From Owenia fusiformis (Eukaryota > Annelida > Polychaeta > Sabellida > Oweniidae), in contig CAIIXF020000004.1 in the NCBI GenBank assembly GCA_903813345.2, positions 30,071,985-30,135,984 of the forward strand: a stretch of DNA of 64,000 nucleotides, read 5' to 3'. Made by a program: the position numbers and the translations under genes. Within the stretch, counting starts at the first letter, position 1; every line of letters starts with the position of its first letter. The notes under the pieces are model-generated. The model did not search any database. It was given only the letters and a program-made list of their open reading frames with translations, and had not been told where the DNA came from. Below are positions 11,031 to 22,358 of this stretch, one piece after another.

Positions 11031-12363
11031 CTGCTTTACGGACACAAAATACATGCAATCCAGAAATATGCCTCCTTGTGGCTCCTATCACGGAAGTCAC
11101 TGTTCTGGCAAAGGATACAATCTGCATCCTCTTCATATTTAGAATCAGAATCATCTTCTGAAACATCACGATCTGATTCATTATCACATGTAGGCCTATC
11201 ATTTTCCTTTGCTTGACATTTTGATTTTTCTTTTATCTTTCTCTTCTTTTCTTTCATTATTTTCCTCTCTTCTTTTTCTTTCTCTAATCTTTCTTTTTCC
11301 TCACGCTTCTGTCTCTTTTCATTTAATATTTCAGGTGATGTAAGTATTCTGTGGGAATTCAATCTCCTTTTGTTAGATGATCCTGGGGTCTTGGGTTCAA
11401 CAGGAGGGATGTAAAATTCTTTATGTACAGCATCGATCGGAGAACATGAAGACACAAGGGATGAAGGAACTGGAGTGGAATTTGACATTGGAAGGGAGAT
11501 GCGGAGACAGTTGTTGTAGAGGGTCCAGGTATTGGTGACGGCATAGACATGGTTGATGTAGAGGGCCCAGGTGATGGCATAGAGGCTGCAGTTGTGGGGA
11601 CGTTACCAAATGGTGTCACACTGGAAACGTATATTCCTGCCTGCTTCAAAACATCGGTCCAGGATTTCACCATATCCTCTGAGGCATTGGGATCAGACAC
11701 TGATATTGTTCCTGAATCTTGGTCATAGATAAAAGGTAGAACATAGTCTACTTCACTGCTGATGTCGGCTGTGTTATTACTGGCCTCATTTTCTTCACCT
11801 TGACCTTGTTCATCTGCCACCCCCTCTATCACTTGGACATCAATATAATTATTGAGCTGGAAGGGTGCAGCAGCTTTGTATGCCCTGTCTGGAATGGCCG
11901 CCTGGCTGACTGGCCATAATCCAGTGCATTTGAACGATGCTTTCCAGTTAGCAATTGTAGCTTTCTTCCATACTGTTGAGAAAAGCTTTGGAAAGCTTTG
12001 TTTGTTTATTTCATGGTTTGGGTTCGCCGACATATATTTGGTACTTTCAATATCCCACTCTCTTTCAAATACACTGAAAATACCATTGTCACATGGTTGG
12101 AGATGGTGAGTGCAATGGGGGGTAGAGCTAACAGAATTATGTTTTGGGCCGCAGCATTTTCAATGAGCTCAAGGACCTCATGGCTCCCATGGCTGTCCAA
12201 GACTAGCAGTTGTGGTCTCTTGGGGCCTATATTTGGTATAAATACTGTCTTGAACCATTCCTCACAGAGCATTTCAGTCATCCATGCTCGAGCCTGATAG
12301 GTCCACACTGCTGTTGGGGGGCCTTGTTCTGAAATATATAAAAATATAAGTATCTTTCACCTG

Positions 12364-12478
12364 TCAAGTTCTGACTTAAATCAAGAGAAATCTTGATTTT
12401 TAGTCAAAACCCTAATTTTTAGAAACTCAAACTTCCTAAAAATAAGTCAAGATTTTTCTTTTAAGTTGAGAACTTTTG
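12364..12478. repeat. Small inverted repeat in a pogo copy A intron
   Basis: Arms at about 12364-12402 and 12440-12478 are inverted and similar (CAAGTTCTGACTTAAAT against AAGTTCTCAACTTAAAA on the other strand). It is probably a short MITE inserted in the intron. Confidence 0.4.
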
Positions 12479-13237
12479 GTATTTTGAAACTCCCATTAAT
12501 ACCATTGGAATAATTTGAAATGCCTGTGTTAACTCAAATTAAATCTAATTTTTAGGTGTAAATATCTTTTTATGGTAAGTTTATTTCATATTGTAAACAT
12601 TTTATATACTTTACATACATATACATACATAACACATATCTAGATACACAGATGAATATATTGTATTGAGAATATGTTGATTATATTTTACCTGTTCTCC
12701 AGTTGTAGAGAGAAGCTCTCTTCTTCCCTCGTACGACAAGCAATGGAGGTAGTGTTGTACCCGCTGCACTACCACCAGCCACACACGTCACGGACTCACG
12801 GCTGTTCGAAACACGCCCTGGTACACTACTCATCCTACTTGCAACAATTCTTGCAGGGGAGTGCTGGAACTGGATGCCCTTTTCATCCATGTTCCAGATC
12901 ATGTCCGCAGTCAGATTGTTGGTAGAGACTACATTCTCTAGGTCCTTGAAGTATTTTGACACGATGTCCTTGTCCATAAGGCGGGATCTACTTGTTGACA
13001 GCGCTTGAGGCTTTCTTAGCCTAAGTTCAGCGTGTCTACCCTTCAACCCTAGCCACCATCTCTGGAAATGTAATGATGTGAAACATTAAATGTCATCAAT
13101 TTAAAATTATTACTTGTGTTTCAAGTACATTGTACATCTGTGACCAGTGAACAATTTTTGTTGGAATTTATTTGTATTCATTTTGCTATAGCCTTAATTT
13201 TTATATCATGTTCAACTATCATCAAAAGCAAAATAGG

Positions 13238-13305
13238 GGTCCCTGTTGGAGTTGAACCAACAATACCTTGTCATGTATTACCATGAAAGATATCCCTTTG
13301 GGAGT
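13238..13305 (-). ncRNA. tRNA-like relic in the intron of pogo copy A
   Basis: A perfect T-arm lies at 13245-13261 (stem GTTGG/CCAAC, loop TTCAACT, matching the B box GGTTCAACTCC). The acceptor and D-arm halves do not pair well (at most four of seven pairs). It sits between the DNA-binding exon and the first catalytic exon, the same place as in the other pogo copies. Read on its own it is weak; its position makes it meaningful. Confidence 0.4.
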
Positions 13306-13784
13306 TAGTAACTTTGCTAAGATAATAGTCAAACAAAACATGAACAATTAGTGGTAAATTGAATCAAATGTAACTGGTCAAAGATGTAATGAATGCAACT
13401 GGAAACACAAGTAATTGGATGTGGGCGTATTAGTACGTACTTCTCCAGCCCGGCCATTTTTAAATGGATGCTCTATCTTCATTGCCTCAGCAATACGAAA
13501 TGCTTTCATGCAGATCTGGCGCTTGGTCACTCCAAATCCCTTTTCCGCTGCCAGAATAGTTTTTGATACGATAGAATCCTCAACCGCAGCTGGCAAAATT
13601 GTGGCTCTGCCACATTTATCCCCAGGTTGACAATGTCCAACCTGAAACAGTGAAACACATTTATATCACGAAAAAGTGTACCTGCACACAATGCTTGCAT
13701 ATTTTGAAATGTAACTATCTACTCTGCCTGCAGAGTCTAGTTAAATTACACTCTGCCTAAAAGAGACCATATTGCAGTTTAGTA

Positions 13785-13940
13785 GCCCCGCCCCCACGAC
13801 GGGTACCAGTGACAGTTTGGGTAATAAATCACACATAAATAAACATACGCCAAATGCGTTCTAATTAAATGTTCACATGTCATTGGTCAATTCCGGGCTC
13901 AACGATGACGTCAGAAGGAATGGCCATATATAGAATGTCG
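13785..13940 (+). promoter_or_regulatory. Promoter-like cluster upstream of pogo copy A
   Basis: A GC box (CCCCGCCCCC, about 13785), a CCAAT-type ATTGGTCAAT (about 13883), a full CRE (TGACGTCA, about 13905) and TATATAGA (about 13928) follow one another within 150 bp. The order would suit plus-strand transcription from about 13960, but no plus-strand gene follows. It may be bidirectional and serve the transposase on the minus strand. Motif evidence only. Confidence 0.35.
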
Positions 13941-14255
13941 GTCAAATTTGGCCGACGAACACTGATTGGCGCAGTGAGTTCACAGGTTTATTTTAGTTTG
14001 AAAGAGTGAAGATGAAGCTCTCTTTTAAGAAGTGAAGTCAAAAGAATGCAAAGGGTAGTAACTATCGCATATATTGTCTAAAATGTATAAAATTTACTCC
14101 AATTTGAGTGGCAATTTTCTCAAAAACCGGAGAAAACCGGAGCTTAATATCTTACAAAACCACATTTTAGGGTGTGTTTATTCAGACAAATGTGTAAAAT
14201 TAAAAAATTAAAAAAAATTAAAAATTACAAAAAATGCCAGCCATATCTTTATGTA
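13941..14255. other. No gene recognised
   Basis: Short AT-rich interval between the promoter-like cluster and the 162-bp array; nothing supported. Confidence 0.4.
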
Positions 14256-15640
14256 CCCACCACATAGTGTGGGGCCATATTGTCAGCCTAGGCGCGTCTG
14301 TCCGTCTGTCTGTCTGTCCGTCCATCCGTCGTTTTTGAGTTTTCATACTTTAACTATTTAGAAGCTTTATAAATAATTTCAGGTGTACTTTGTTGTAAAA
14401 GCCTTTGTTATTGTTAATGGTGGTTATATGTGATAATTTTGTAAAAAGAAATCAGCAAAAACTCATAATCACTTTTTTATTTTCGGCCATTTTGGATTTT
14501 TCCATACTAAAATCTTGTTTGTAAAGTCTTGTCTACATGTTTTCAGGTGAACTGTTTGGTAGATCAATTTCAAATTTTCAGGGATGATTCCTAGTATGAA
14601 AATCTAGATCTCATTAGTTTTTTGGCATTCTGGGTAAATGTCAAGGCAGCCATTTTGGATTTTCCGTCCTAAAATCTTGTCAGTTAAGTCTTGTCTACGC
14701 GTTTTCAGGTGAACCGTTTGGTAGATCAATTTCATATTTTCAGGGATGATTCTTAGTATGAAAATCTAGATCTCATCAGTTTTTTGGCATTCTTGGTAAA
14801 TGTCAAGGCAGCCATTTTGGATTTTTTGTTCTAAAATCTTGTAAGTAAAGTCTTGTCTTCGCGTTTTCTTCGGCTTTGCGAACGGATGTTGACCCTTTGA
14901 ATTGCCTATGGACTTCGAGACTGGATTTTATCTATCCCACATCATTTGAGACTGAATACTCTATCTTTTATGAGTACTAGTATCTACAACTATTTTTGAT
15001 GTAATGAGTATTGGCTATCACTTTTTTCAATTTTTCTTCAACATGTATTGTAATGACTTCAGTATGAATGAAATGTTCCTTGGTATTCTGGTCCTGGATT
15101 GTGATATTGGTTCTCGATTGGAGGGGGGAGGGGGATGTTAGAAATTGTTTCTTTTCATGTTAGATTATGGTTTTGGGATATATAGGGTCTACTTTTCTTA
15201 TGACAGATTTACACTTACAGTTTGCTTTTCTTGTTGGGGTTCTTTAAAGTTTTAAGTCACCCTTCCCTTTGGCATTCGTGCTTATATATTCAGGTGAACC
15301 GTTTGGTAGATCAATTTCAAATTTTCATGGATGATTCTTAGTATGAAAATCTTGAACTGAATAGTTTTTTGACATTCTGGGTAAATGTCAAGGCGACCAT
15401 TTTGGATTTTCCATCCTAAAATCTTGTCTGTAAAGTCTTGTTTACGTGTTTTGTGGTGAACTGTTTGACGGATCAATTTCAAATTAGAACTTACTAATTT
15501 TATGGCATTCTGGGTGCCCATTTTGTCCTCAGATAGTGTCGGTAAAGTCTTGTCTTCTCATTTTCTGGATAACCATTTGATGGGATCACCCATTGGTGGG
15601 GACATTTTGTACACATTTGTGTTCTTGTTTGATAAAGTCA
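14256..15640 (+). repeat. 162-bp tandem array element, interrupted by an insertion
   Basis: The element opens with CCCACCACATAGTGTGGGG (a hairpin) and a CCGTC-rich tract, then runs in units of 162 bp whose GCCATTTTGGAT landmarks lie at 14484, 14646 and 14808. Units contain TTTGGTAGATCAATTTCA and CTAAAATCTTGT. The array resumes after 15290 for about two further units and ends near TTGGTGGGGACATTTTGT at 15590. The inverted CCCACCA/TGGTGGG pair near the ends resembles the subterminal repeats of the element at 1580-2637. The 14871-15290 piece is a separate insertion. Confidence 0.55.
14871..15290 (-). repeat. Dispersed ~400-bp repeat, copy 2, inserted in the 162-bp array
   Basis: Reverse-orientation copy of 731-1127. 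It starts with CGGCTTTGCGAACGG and ends with GCTTATATATT. It splits a repeat unit of the surrounding array, so it inserted after the array formed. Confidence 0.6.
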
Positions 15641-16061
15641 CACAATTTTGTATCTGTTTTCCTTATATGTGAATGCATTTCCTGACTAAAGGGACATGTC
15701 AAAGAAAACTTCACATTTAAACGCATTCTTCATAACTATGAGTTGGAGGTGCATGGGTCCCTAAACAAAGCATGGAGACAGTGAAGTGAGGAAAACTTTT
15801 TAAAAATTCAAGGAGTAGGATTGCAACAGAGACACATTTTTAAGACTCCAAAATTTCCACAAATCATCTTACCTTACCAAGGAACATCAAAGGAGCATGA
15901 AAATATGTACTTCTTGCATTGTTAGAGTATGATAAAGCTCAAACCAATGTGAATTCTAAATATTTCATGTCTACCATTTTCTTTGCTGGGACTATTTTCT
16001 AGTCCAAAGTAATCATCACTGATGTATCCATTGTTTATCATTTATAAAGCCTCAATCATGT
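15641..16061. other. No gene; contains a fragment shared with 19733-19815
   Basis: The only recognisable piece is about 15719-15800 (CATAACTATGAGTTGGAGGTGCATGG...), which recurs at 19733-19815 as an insertion inside the second copy of the neighbouring duplication. Confidence 0.4.
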
Positions 16062-16193
16062 ATCTATCATGATTATTATACTGTTATAGATAAAAATATA
16101 CTAGTGATAATCCATTGTAAATAGTTAATGTTGAATTTTATAAGTTTAGACTAGAAGTTATGTTTGCAGAATATACTTAACAAAACATATAAG

Positions 16194-16260
16194 CACTTCC
16201 GTTGGAATCGAACCAACTCCTCTTGAGTTAACAAGTAATGCACCAATACACCAAGAAGTG
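16194..16260 (-). ncRNA. tRNA-like cloverleaf, pogo copy B (unit 1)
   Basis: 67 nt. The acceptor stem CACTTCT/GGAAGTG pairs over all 7 positions with one T-G wobble. The D stem is GTGT/GCAT and the T-arm is GTTGG-TTCGATT-CCAAC. The B box GGTTCGATTCC is perfect; the A box TGGTGTATTGG has one mismatch. The anticodon arm is short (CTTG-TTAACT-CAAG) and unlike a normal 7-nt anticodon loop. It lies 124 nt downstream of the DNA-binding exon. A functional tRNA is unlikely because of that arm. Confidence 0.65.
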
Positions 16261-16383
16261 GTAACTCATAACTTTGCAAATATAATCAACAAACAATAAT
16301 CAATTCAATCAAAAAAACTGCTTAGTCAATGAATCAAACCAAAAACTGAAATCCAAGTGACATCATTCTTGTGTTTAACATAC

Positions 16384-16640
16384 ATTTCCAGCCTTGCCAG
16401 TTTTCTTCCAGGATGGCAGCATGGTTATTCTCAGCCTTGAAGCTATGCGATATGCCTTCATACATAGGCCATTTACAGATATTCTGAAACCTCGTTGTGA
16501 TGCACTAGTCATCTTACCAACAATTGATGCCTTGACATCAGAAGGCACTACTGTTTTCCTCCCCCTTACATCACCAATGTTGAACTTCCCGCCACATGAT
16601 TTTGTAGCGTAGTTTTGGCATGTTAAATTGCTTTGAGGCG
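16384..16640 (-). pseudogene. Pogo-like transposase DNA-binding exon, copy B (unit 1)
   Basis: Sister of the exon at 18197-18484. It ends at a GTATGT donor just below 16384. The frame (VRGRKTVVPSDVKASIVG...) matches the second helix-turn-helix region of pogo-type transposases. It is damaged at the 5' side: GCCGCC of unit 2 is GTCGCC here, and one base is missing near 16604, which breaks the N-terminal frame. No catalytic exon follows in this unit. Confidence 0.6.
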
Positions 16641-18007
16641 ACCCTCAGACTTGACCCCATTTGACGCTGTCAACTGCTGGTGAATAACTTCTTTATTTGT
16701 ACTATTTACCACCAACTGCATATTATTGTCACTTTATTTTTGGAAAATACAAATAATGATAAATTTATTCTGCAATTCAAGTTTGTTGTGGATCCCCAAT
16801 TATATTCACCGTCCTTCCATAAAGATTCCTCAGCCTGTTTGCTGGACAGGAATCCATTTGTACCTAAAATAATACAACCGTATTGAATGATTTATGCATA
16901 ACAAATGAAAACCATCTATCATTATTTATCATCAATTATCATTGATAGAGCTGGTAGGATAAATGTTGAAATCTATAAAACAGATTATATTATTCTGTGA
17001 AGTAAATTAAATCTAATGACTGTATATCAAATGAAATATGTTTATCATTGTCTTTACATATTAGATACCCTCTATATAATTTACATGTCATTATGAAATA
17101 AAATTAAACATACATGCAAGAAATCTGAGAGCAATGTCAAAATAAGTTGTGTGGTGCTCTCTCTTGAAATCCAGGATATCAATCTTCCAGTTGTCACGCA
17201 TACCAATGTCATTATTGGTCCTCACTGCATTTTATCTGCTTTTCCATTGATGACAAACGGTGAAATATGATTAGCTGGGTGGGATTGAGTTTTCTGTCGA
17301 ATGGTCTGGCCCTTAATCTTAGTTTTTTTGCTGAGTTTGAAACTCATCAGGTTGAGATCGCCTTCATCCCACTTGCTATTGCGTTCATGTTGTTTCCTAA
17401 GAAAAGCATCATTATAACCACATACATGATGCCTTAGTGTTCGTTGGGTGTGGTCTCAGATGTGGATCATATGTTAGATCTACGCTTTAATTTCAGTCAT
17501 TGTGGCACTCTTTTGAATCGTTTGCTGTCTTATATAGCCAGATGCACTTGTCAACTGCAGGAGTGTGATCTTTTCTACTCTGGGTTTTACTTTTGATCTA
17601 TAAAACATGTTCCCCCAAGATTTATCTCATCCTGGCTACCCTTTGACGTATGGGCGTGTATATTGCTAGTCACATCCCCCGATACAGCAAGCTTATTGAC
17701 TAACTCTACCAACAGTTTATTCTTTGACAGTTCAGTTGTAGTAACTGGATTTTCCTGCATGGCTGGAGGTTTTAAAGCCCCTGAATTGTCCACAGTAGAT
17801 CTCAATAAGGTCAGGGCCGCCTCCAAGGCTCTCGTATGGCCTTTTAAAGTTTGAAATCTGACAGATCCTCAGATCCTCATGATTATTATACTGTTATAGA
17901 TAAAATATACTAGTGATAATCCATTGTAAATAGTTAATGTTGAATTTTATAAGTTTAGACTAGAAGTTATGTTTGCAGAATATACTTAACAAAACGTATA
18001 TTATAAG

Positions 18008-18074
18008 CACTTCTGTTGGAATCGAACCAACTCATCTTGAGTTAACAAGTAATGCACCAATACACCAAGAAGTG
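18008..18074 (-). ncRNA. tRNA-like cloverleaf, pogo copy B (unit 2)
   Basis: 67 nt, sister of 16194-16260. The acceptor stem is CACTTCT/AGAAGTG, fully Watson-Crick; the one base that differs from unit 1 changes a T-G pair into T-A, so pairing is kept. T-arm GTTGG-TTCGATT-CCAAC and B box GGTTCGATTCC are intact. A run of four T follows about 20 nt after the 3' end. It lies 123 nt downstream of the DNA-binding exon. Confidence 0.7.
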
Positions 18075-18196
18075 GTAACTCATAACTTTGCAAATATAAT
18101 CAACAAACAATAATCAATTCAATCAAAAAACTGCTTAGTCAATGAATCAAACCAAAAACTGAAATCCAAGTAACATCATTCTTGTGCTTAACATAC

Positions 18197-18484
18197 ATTT
18201 CCAGCCTTGCCAGTTTTCTTCCAGGATGGCAGCATGGTTATTTTCAGCCTTGAAGCTATGCAATATGCCTTCATACATAGGCCATTTACAGATATTCCAA
18301 AACCTCGTTGTGATGCACTAATCATCTTACAAACAATTGATGCATCGACATCAGAAGGCAATACAGTTTTCCTCCCCCTTACATCACCAATGTTGAACTT
18401 GCCCGCCACATGATTTTGTAGGGTAGTTTTTGGCATGTTAAATTGCTTTGAGGCGGCCCCCAGACTTGACCCCATTTGACGCTG
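18197..18484 (-). pseudogene. Pogo-like transposase DNA-binding exon, copy B (unit 2)
   Basis: A psq-type helix-turn-helix is visible (SLGAASKQFNMPKTTLQNHV), followed by GRKTVLPSDVDASIVCKM and CMKAYCIASRLKI, the usual order at the N-terminus of pogo/Tigger transposases. The exon ends at a GTATGT donor at 18196. The catalytic exons expected further along the minus strand are absent, so this is a 5' fragment. It shares about the same domain with copy A but differs in sequence, so it is a different subfamily. Confidence 0.75.
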
Positions 18485-18803
18485 TCAACTGCTGGTGAAT
18501 AACTTCTTTATTTGTACTATTTACCATCAACTGCATATTATTGTCACTTTATTTTTGGAAAATATAAAAAATGATAAATCTATTCTGCAATTCAAGTTTG
18601 TTGTGGATCCCCAATTATATTCACTGTCCTTCCATAAAGATTCCTCAGCCTGTTTGCTTGACAGGAATCCATTTGTACCTAAAAATAATACAACACCATT
18701 GAATGATTTATGCATAACAAATGAAAAACATCTATCATTATTTATCATCAATTATCATTGATAGAGCTGGTAGGATAAATGGTGAAATCTATAAAAGAGA
18801 TTA

Positions 18804-18964
18804 CAGTAAAACTTGTGTATAGTGAACATTTTTTTGCCAAGAAAAAACGTTCACTGTAGGTAGGTGTTCACTAGAGAGAGGGTAATTTATACAGAAGTCA
18901 GTGGACTATGTGCGTAGGAAGGGTGTCCACTAGGGACAGGTGTTCACTAAGACAGGTTTTACTG
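18804..18964. mobile_element. Pogo/Tigger-type MITE with TA target duplication
   Basis: A 161-bp element with inverted ends CAGTAAAACTTGTGTATAGT and CAGTAAAACCTGTCTTAGT (outer strand), flanked by TA on each side. CAGT-AAACC ends and TA duplication are typical of pogo-type MITEs. It is missing from unit 1 of the duplication, where the empty site (GATTATATTATTCTG) can be read. Confidence 0.75.
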
Positions 18965-19089
18965 TACATAATTCTTTGAAGTAAATTAAATCAAGTTAAT
19001 TAATGACTGTTTTAGTAAAAGTTTCATGTTTGAAATGTGGATATTTTTTATATCATATGAAATATGTTTATCATTGTCTTTACATATTA

Positions 19090-19960
19090 GATATCCTGTA
19101 TATAATTTACATGTCATTATGAAATAAAATTAAACATACAAGCAAGAAATCTGAGAGCAATGTCAAAATAAGTTGTGTGGTGCTCTCTCTTGAAATCCAG
19201 GATATCTATCTTCCAGTTGTCACGCATACCAATGTCATTATTGGTCCTCACTGCATTTTATCTGCTTTTCCATTGATGACAAATGGTGCAATATGATTAG
19301 CTGGATGGGATTTTTCTGTCGAAGGGTCTGGCCCTTAATCTTAGTTTTTTTGCTGAGTTTGAAACTCATCAGGTTGATATCGCCTTCATCCCACTTGCTA
19401 TTGCGTTCATGTTGTTTCCTTCGAAGAGCATCATTATAACCACATACATGATGCCTTAGTGTTTGTTTGGGTGTGGTCTCCGATGTCATATCTTAGATCT
19501 ACACATTAATTTCAGTCATTGTGGCACTCTTTTGAATCATTTGCTGTAGTATACGGCCAGATGCACTTGTCAACTGCAGGAGTGTGATCTTTTCTACTCT
19601 GGGTTTTACTTTTGATCTATAAAACATGTTCCCCCCAAGATTTATCTCATCCTGGCTATCCTTTGACGCAGGGGCACGTATATTGCTAGTCACATCTCCA
19701 GATGAAGCAAGCTTATTGACTAACTCTACCAACGCATTTCTCATAACTATGAATTGGAGGTGCATGGATCCCCAAACCTAGCATGAAGAGTGTGAAGTGA
19801 GGCTACTTTTTAACAGTTTAGTTCAGTTGTCGTAACTGGATTGTCCTGCATGACTGGAGGTTGTAAAGCCCCTGGGTTGTCCACAGTAGATCTCAATTGG
19901 GTCAGGGCCGCCTCCAAGGCTCTAGTATGGCCTTTTAAAGTTTTAAATCTGCCAGATCCT
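19090..19960 (-). pseudogene. 3' exons of the homeodomain/HMG gene, degenerate (copied at 17100-17870)
   Basis: Minus-strand coding-like segments in order: TLKGHTRALEAALTQLRSTV, then LVELVNKLASSGDVTSN...DEINLGG, then RVEKITLLQLTSASG, then CGYNDALRRKQHERNSKWDE, then DNWKIDILDFKREHHTTYF ending at a GTATGT donor near 19140. The pieces lie in more than one frame, so frameshifts have accumulated. The same segments recur with changes in unit 1. I do not recognise these domains. They are assigned to the upstream gene only by strand, order and spacing. Confidence 0.4.
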
Positions 19961-20047
19961 CAGAGGTCATTAGCAATAATGCTGCTTTAATGTATAAACC
20001 CTCACTGACAAGAGCTGTCTAATGTCCTCATGAAGCTCATTTAATTC

Positions 20048-20220
20048 TCCCCACTTAGATAAGGCCATAAAAGTAAGATTCTTTGGTTTGCGTCCCCTTG
20101 CTTGTACAATTTTGAGTAAATCAAAAAAAGCAAACACATCCAAATAGCTATCACAATGGTCTGAAAGTATACCATCGCATTTCCTTCAATTAGAATCAGA
20201 CGAAATGGCGAATAATTTAA
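20048..20220 (+). repeat. Half copy of the 29383-29828 TIR element
   Basis: Starts near AAGGCCATAA and matches the left 170 bp of the element at 29383, including TTCTTTG and GTCCCCTTGCTTG. It lies in the last intron of the homeodomain/HMG gene. The right half and right terminal repeat are absent. Confidence 0.55.
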
Positions 20221-21103
20221 GTTAATGGAACTTAAAATCTTACATCTGTACTTACCTCCATCAACCATGCCTTTCAAGGCCTGCCTTACTTCTCCAACTA
20301 TGGTCTTTCTGTCAGTCCCACTATCACTGGAGTTTGGAGCTGGATGTTCCCCTTTTACTACAAAACAATTTGACAACATACAAATATTTGAGAAAATTAC
20401 TTCATAAAACAAGTAAGAAGATAATATGAACTACTACTGCACATTTTCCTAAGGATAATATAAATTACAGACGAATATTTTCTATATTTTGCATTTCCCA
20501 AGTTTTGGATAATTCCCGAAATATAATAAGCATGCAATATCAATATCCTAGTTCTTCTAAATTATAGCCAATAAATAACTGCAACATTTCAAGATCGCAA
20601 AAATGTCATAGGTATACTTACTAATGTTGAGGGAAAATGCATCTTTTAGTGGCTCAATGCCCAGCGTCCCATTGCTTGTGCCAAATGATGTGAAATTGTT
20701 TCCAAATATGGAAAAAACCCCGATTTCACCTCCAAACTGTTGTATTAAATCACACTGAAACAATACAAGAAATGTGAGATAAATATGTCTTCATTAAATA
20801 GAGAATAAGGTAAAGAAGTTTATTACAAAATTTCTTAGTTAGATTTTTGAATGCTTGGCTCAGTCTGGCACTGTATTAATATTCTATAAATACTGATCCG
20901 GACAGTATCAAAGTAAAATTTAGTATCAAAGCACAGGGCCATCACAGTATCAAAGTAATATTTAGTATCAAAGCACAGGGAGCGTAACAGTAAAATAATA
21001 AATTCAAACTAACAGCACTGCAAACTTTTCCATTCACAATTTCAAGGGGGAAAATTGTAATGAATTGTATGATGAAATGTTTAAAAACAATCATACGATG
21101 AAA

Positions 21104-21621
21104 TCTTTGGGTTAATGTTGGAAAGATTTTAAAATGTAATATTCAATGGAAAAATATGATATTAGGGTTTTATATGAAGGAAGGAAATATTCAAGAATTT
21201 AGAAATATTGTCACAACTGTGGTCAGCTATAGCATTTATGTAAATTGGATTAAACACTCTGAGGATTATGAAGAACTTAAGGATGTAAATTTTAAAAATC
21301 AAGCCTTTATATATTTATCCAAGTATGTTGAAAATATGAATCATATGAAGAAGAAAAATAATGAAATGTTGCACCTTTTAGAGGATTGCATTAATAATTT
21401 TGAACTTGTTTTAATAGAGTAGATGTAGATCATAGTATATGTAGATATATTTTTTTGACATCTTTACAGACATGTACTTGCTGCGTTTCTTTTTCACATC
21501 TTAATAAGTTTATTTTATGTTCTTACTGTAGCCTTATATTTTATATTATCACACCTTACTTAACTTTTGTAATCTTGATTAAATTTATATGTAAATATGT
21601 TTTGATTTTGGAAAAAAAAAA
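21104..21621 (+). mobile_element. 5'-truncated LINE with poly-A tail and 11-bp target duplication
   Basis: The insert ends in A11 at 21611-21621 and is flanked by ATACGATGAAA at 21093-21103 and 21622-21632. Its plus-strand frame (21156-21422) encodes the last ~88 residues of a protein (GFYMKEGNIQEFRNIVTTVV...), followed by a 3' UTR of about 190 bp. Poly-A tail, 5' truncation and variable target duplication are the marks of target-primed reverse transcription. The C-terminus recalls L1/Tx1-type ORF2 ends but is too short to classify. It sits in an intron of the homeodomain/HMG gene, opposite in strand. Confidence 0.8.
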
Positions 21622-22358
21622 ATACGATGAAAAAAGCATCTTTTCCTGAGTGTCTTCCTAATATTCTTTTCATAATCTTTCTTTCAAATGATTCTCACAG
21701 ACCCACCCATTAGTTAATAACAATGAAATACTGAGGATCCTGGGACATATATTTCATAAATCTAATAAAACGTACTTGTTTTCTGATGATTTTCATAGCA
21801 TTACGGAATACTTTTTTCCTTTGAGACTCATTGTAGGAGCTCTTTTTTGCTTCTTCTTCTTCTTTTGCCTCATTGTTAAAGGCAACCTTGTCAGCTTGTG
21901 TCATATCTTTCCATACCTTGACTGCTTCCTTGAAAGCCATCGTTCCTTAAAAATAGAAAATTAAATAAGTCATGGCCTAATAGAGGTAGCTGCTTAATAC
22001 ATGTGGATTTGTGCAACTGATGTCAACAAAATTTGATCTACTGGTTACTTTTATTGTCACCTTAAAATTATTTGGTTGTTTTCATTATTCATTATATAAT
22101 AATAATATATTATATAATAATGAAAAAATCGACTCTAACAATGGCATATTATAACAACTTTGTCAAAACCATGTCTAGAATACTATTTCACAAAATTATG
22201 AAATATAATACCTGGGGATGCCTTCTCTTTCTTTAAAAAGAGAGTGTATCCATTCATGCGACCAGGAACCTTATGTTAGGTCCTCCCTGCAGACTTGGCA
22301 TTCAGATTGTTTATTATATTCTGCAAACACAATATCGTAACTGTTATTATAATACAAA

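Larger units (their letters stand above)
11036..13641 (-). mobile_element. Pogo/Tigger-like transposase gene, copy A (DDE_1 superfamily), frameshifted
   Basis: Three exons on the minus strand. Exon 13641-13441 encodes the second half of the DNA-binding domain (GRATILPAAVEDSIV...KRQICMKAFRIAE). Exon 13061-12692 carries LGLKGRHAELRLRKPQ and the first catalytic Asp in WNMDEKGIQF, then VSNSRESVTCVAGG. Exon 12328-11036 carries the second Asp in LLVLDSHGSH and the third in HHLQPCDNG, then a coiled, highly charged stretch (11150-11340) and a C-terminal Cys cluster (CILCQ...CILC). Splice sites TTTCAG, GTACGT, TTTCCAG, GTAAAA and TTTCAG keep the frame. Two frameshifts break it: a run of six C at about 12118-12124 where seven would restore LPPHCTHHLQP, and another near 11495. 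The N-terminal psq helix-turn-helix exon was not found. All three catalytic residues survive. Confidence 0.85.
16062..17877. repeat. Tandem segmental duplication, unit 1
   Basis: This 1.8-kb unit is repeated head to tail at 17878-19958. It carries, on the minus strand, the 5' exon of pogo copy B (16384-16640), a tRNA-like sequence (16194-16260) and 3' exons of the homeodomain/HMG gene (about 17100-17870). Landmarks are TCATGATTATTATACTG at the start and CAGATCCTCAG at the end. Scattered substitutions and small indels separate the units. Confidence 0.8.
17878..19958. repeat. Tandem segmental duplication, unit 2
   Basis: Second copy of 16062-17877. It is longer because of two later insertions: a 161-bp pogo-type MITE at 18804-18964 and about 90 bp at 19733-19825 that matches 15719-15800. 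The sequence at the matching points of unit 1 is uninterrupted. Confidence 0.8.

Noticed and set aside
16194-16260. A functional tRNA gene
   Set aside because: The anticodon arm is shortened and lacks a standard seven-base loop with T33; the gene is 67 nt. tRNA-like is as far as the sequence supports.
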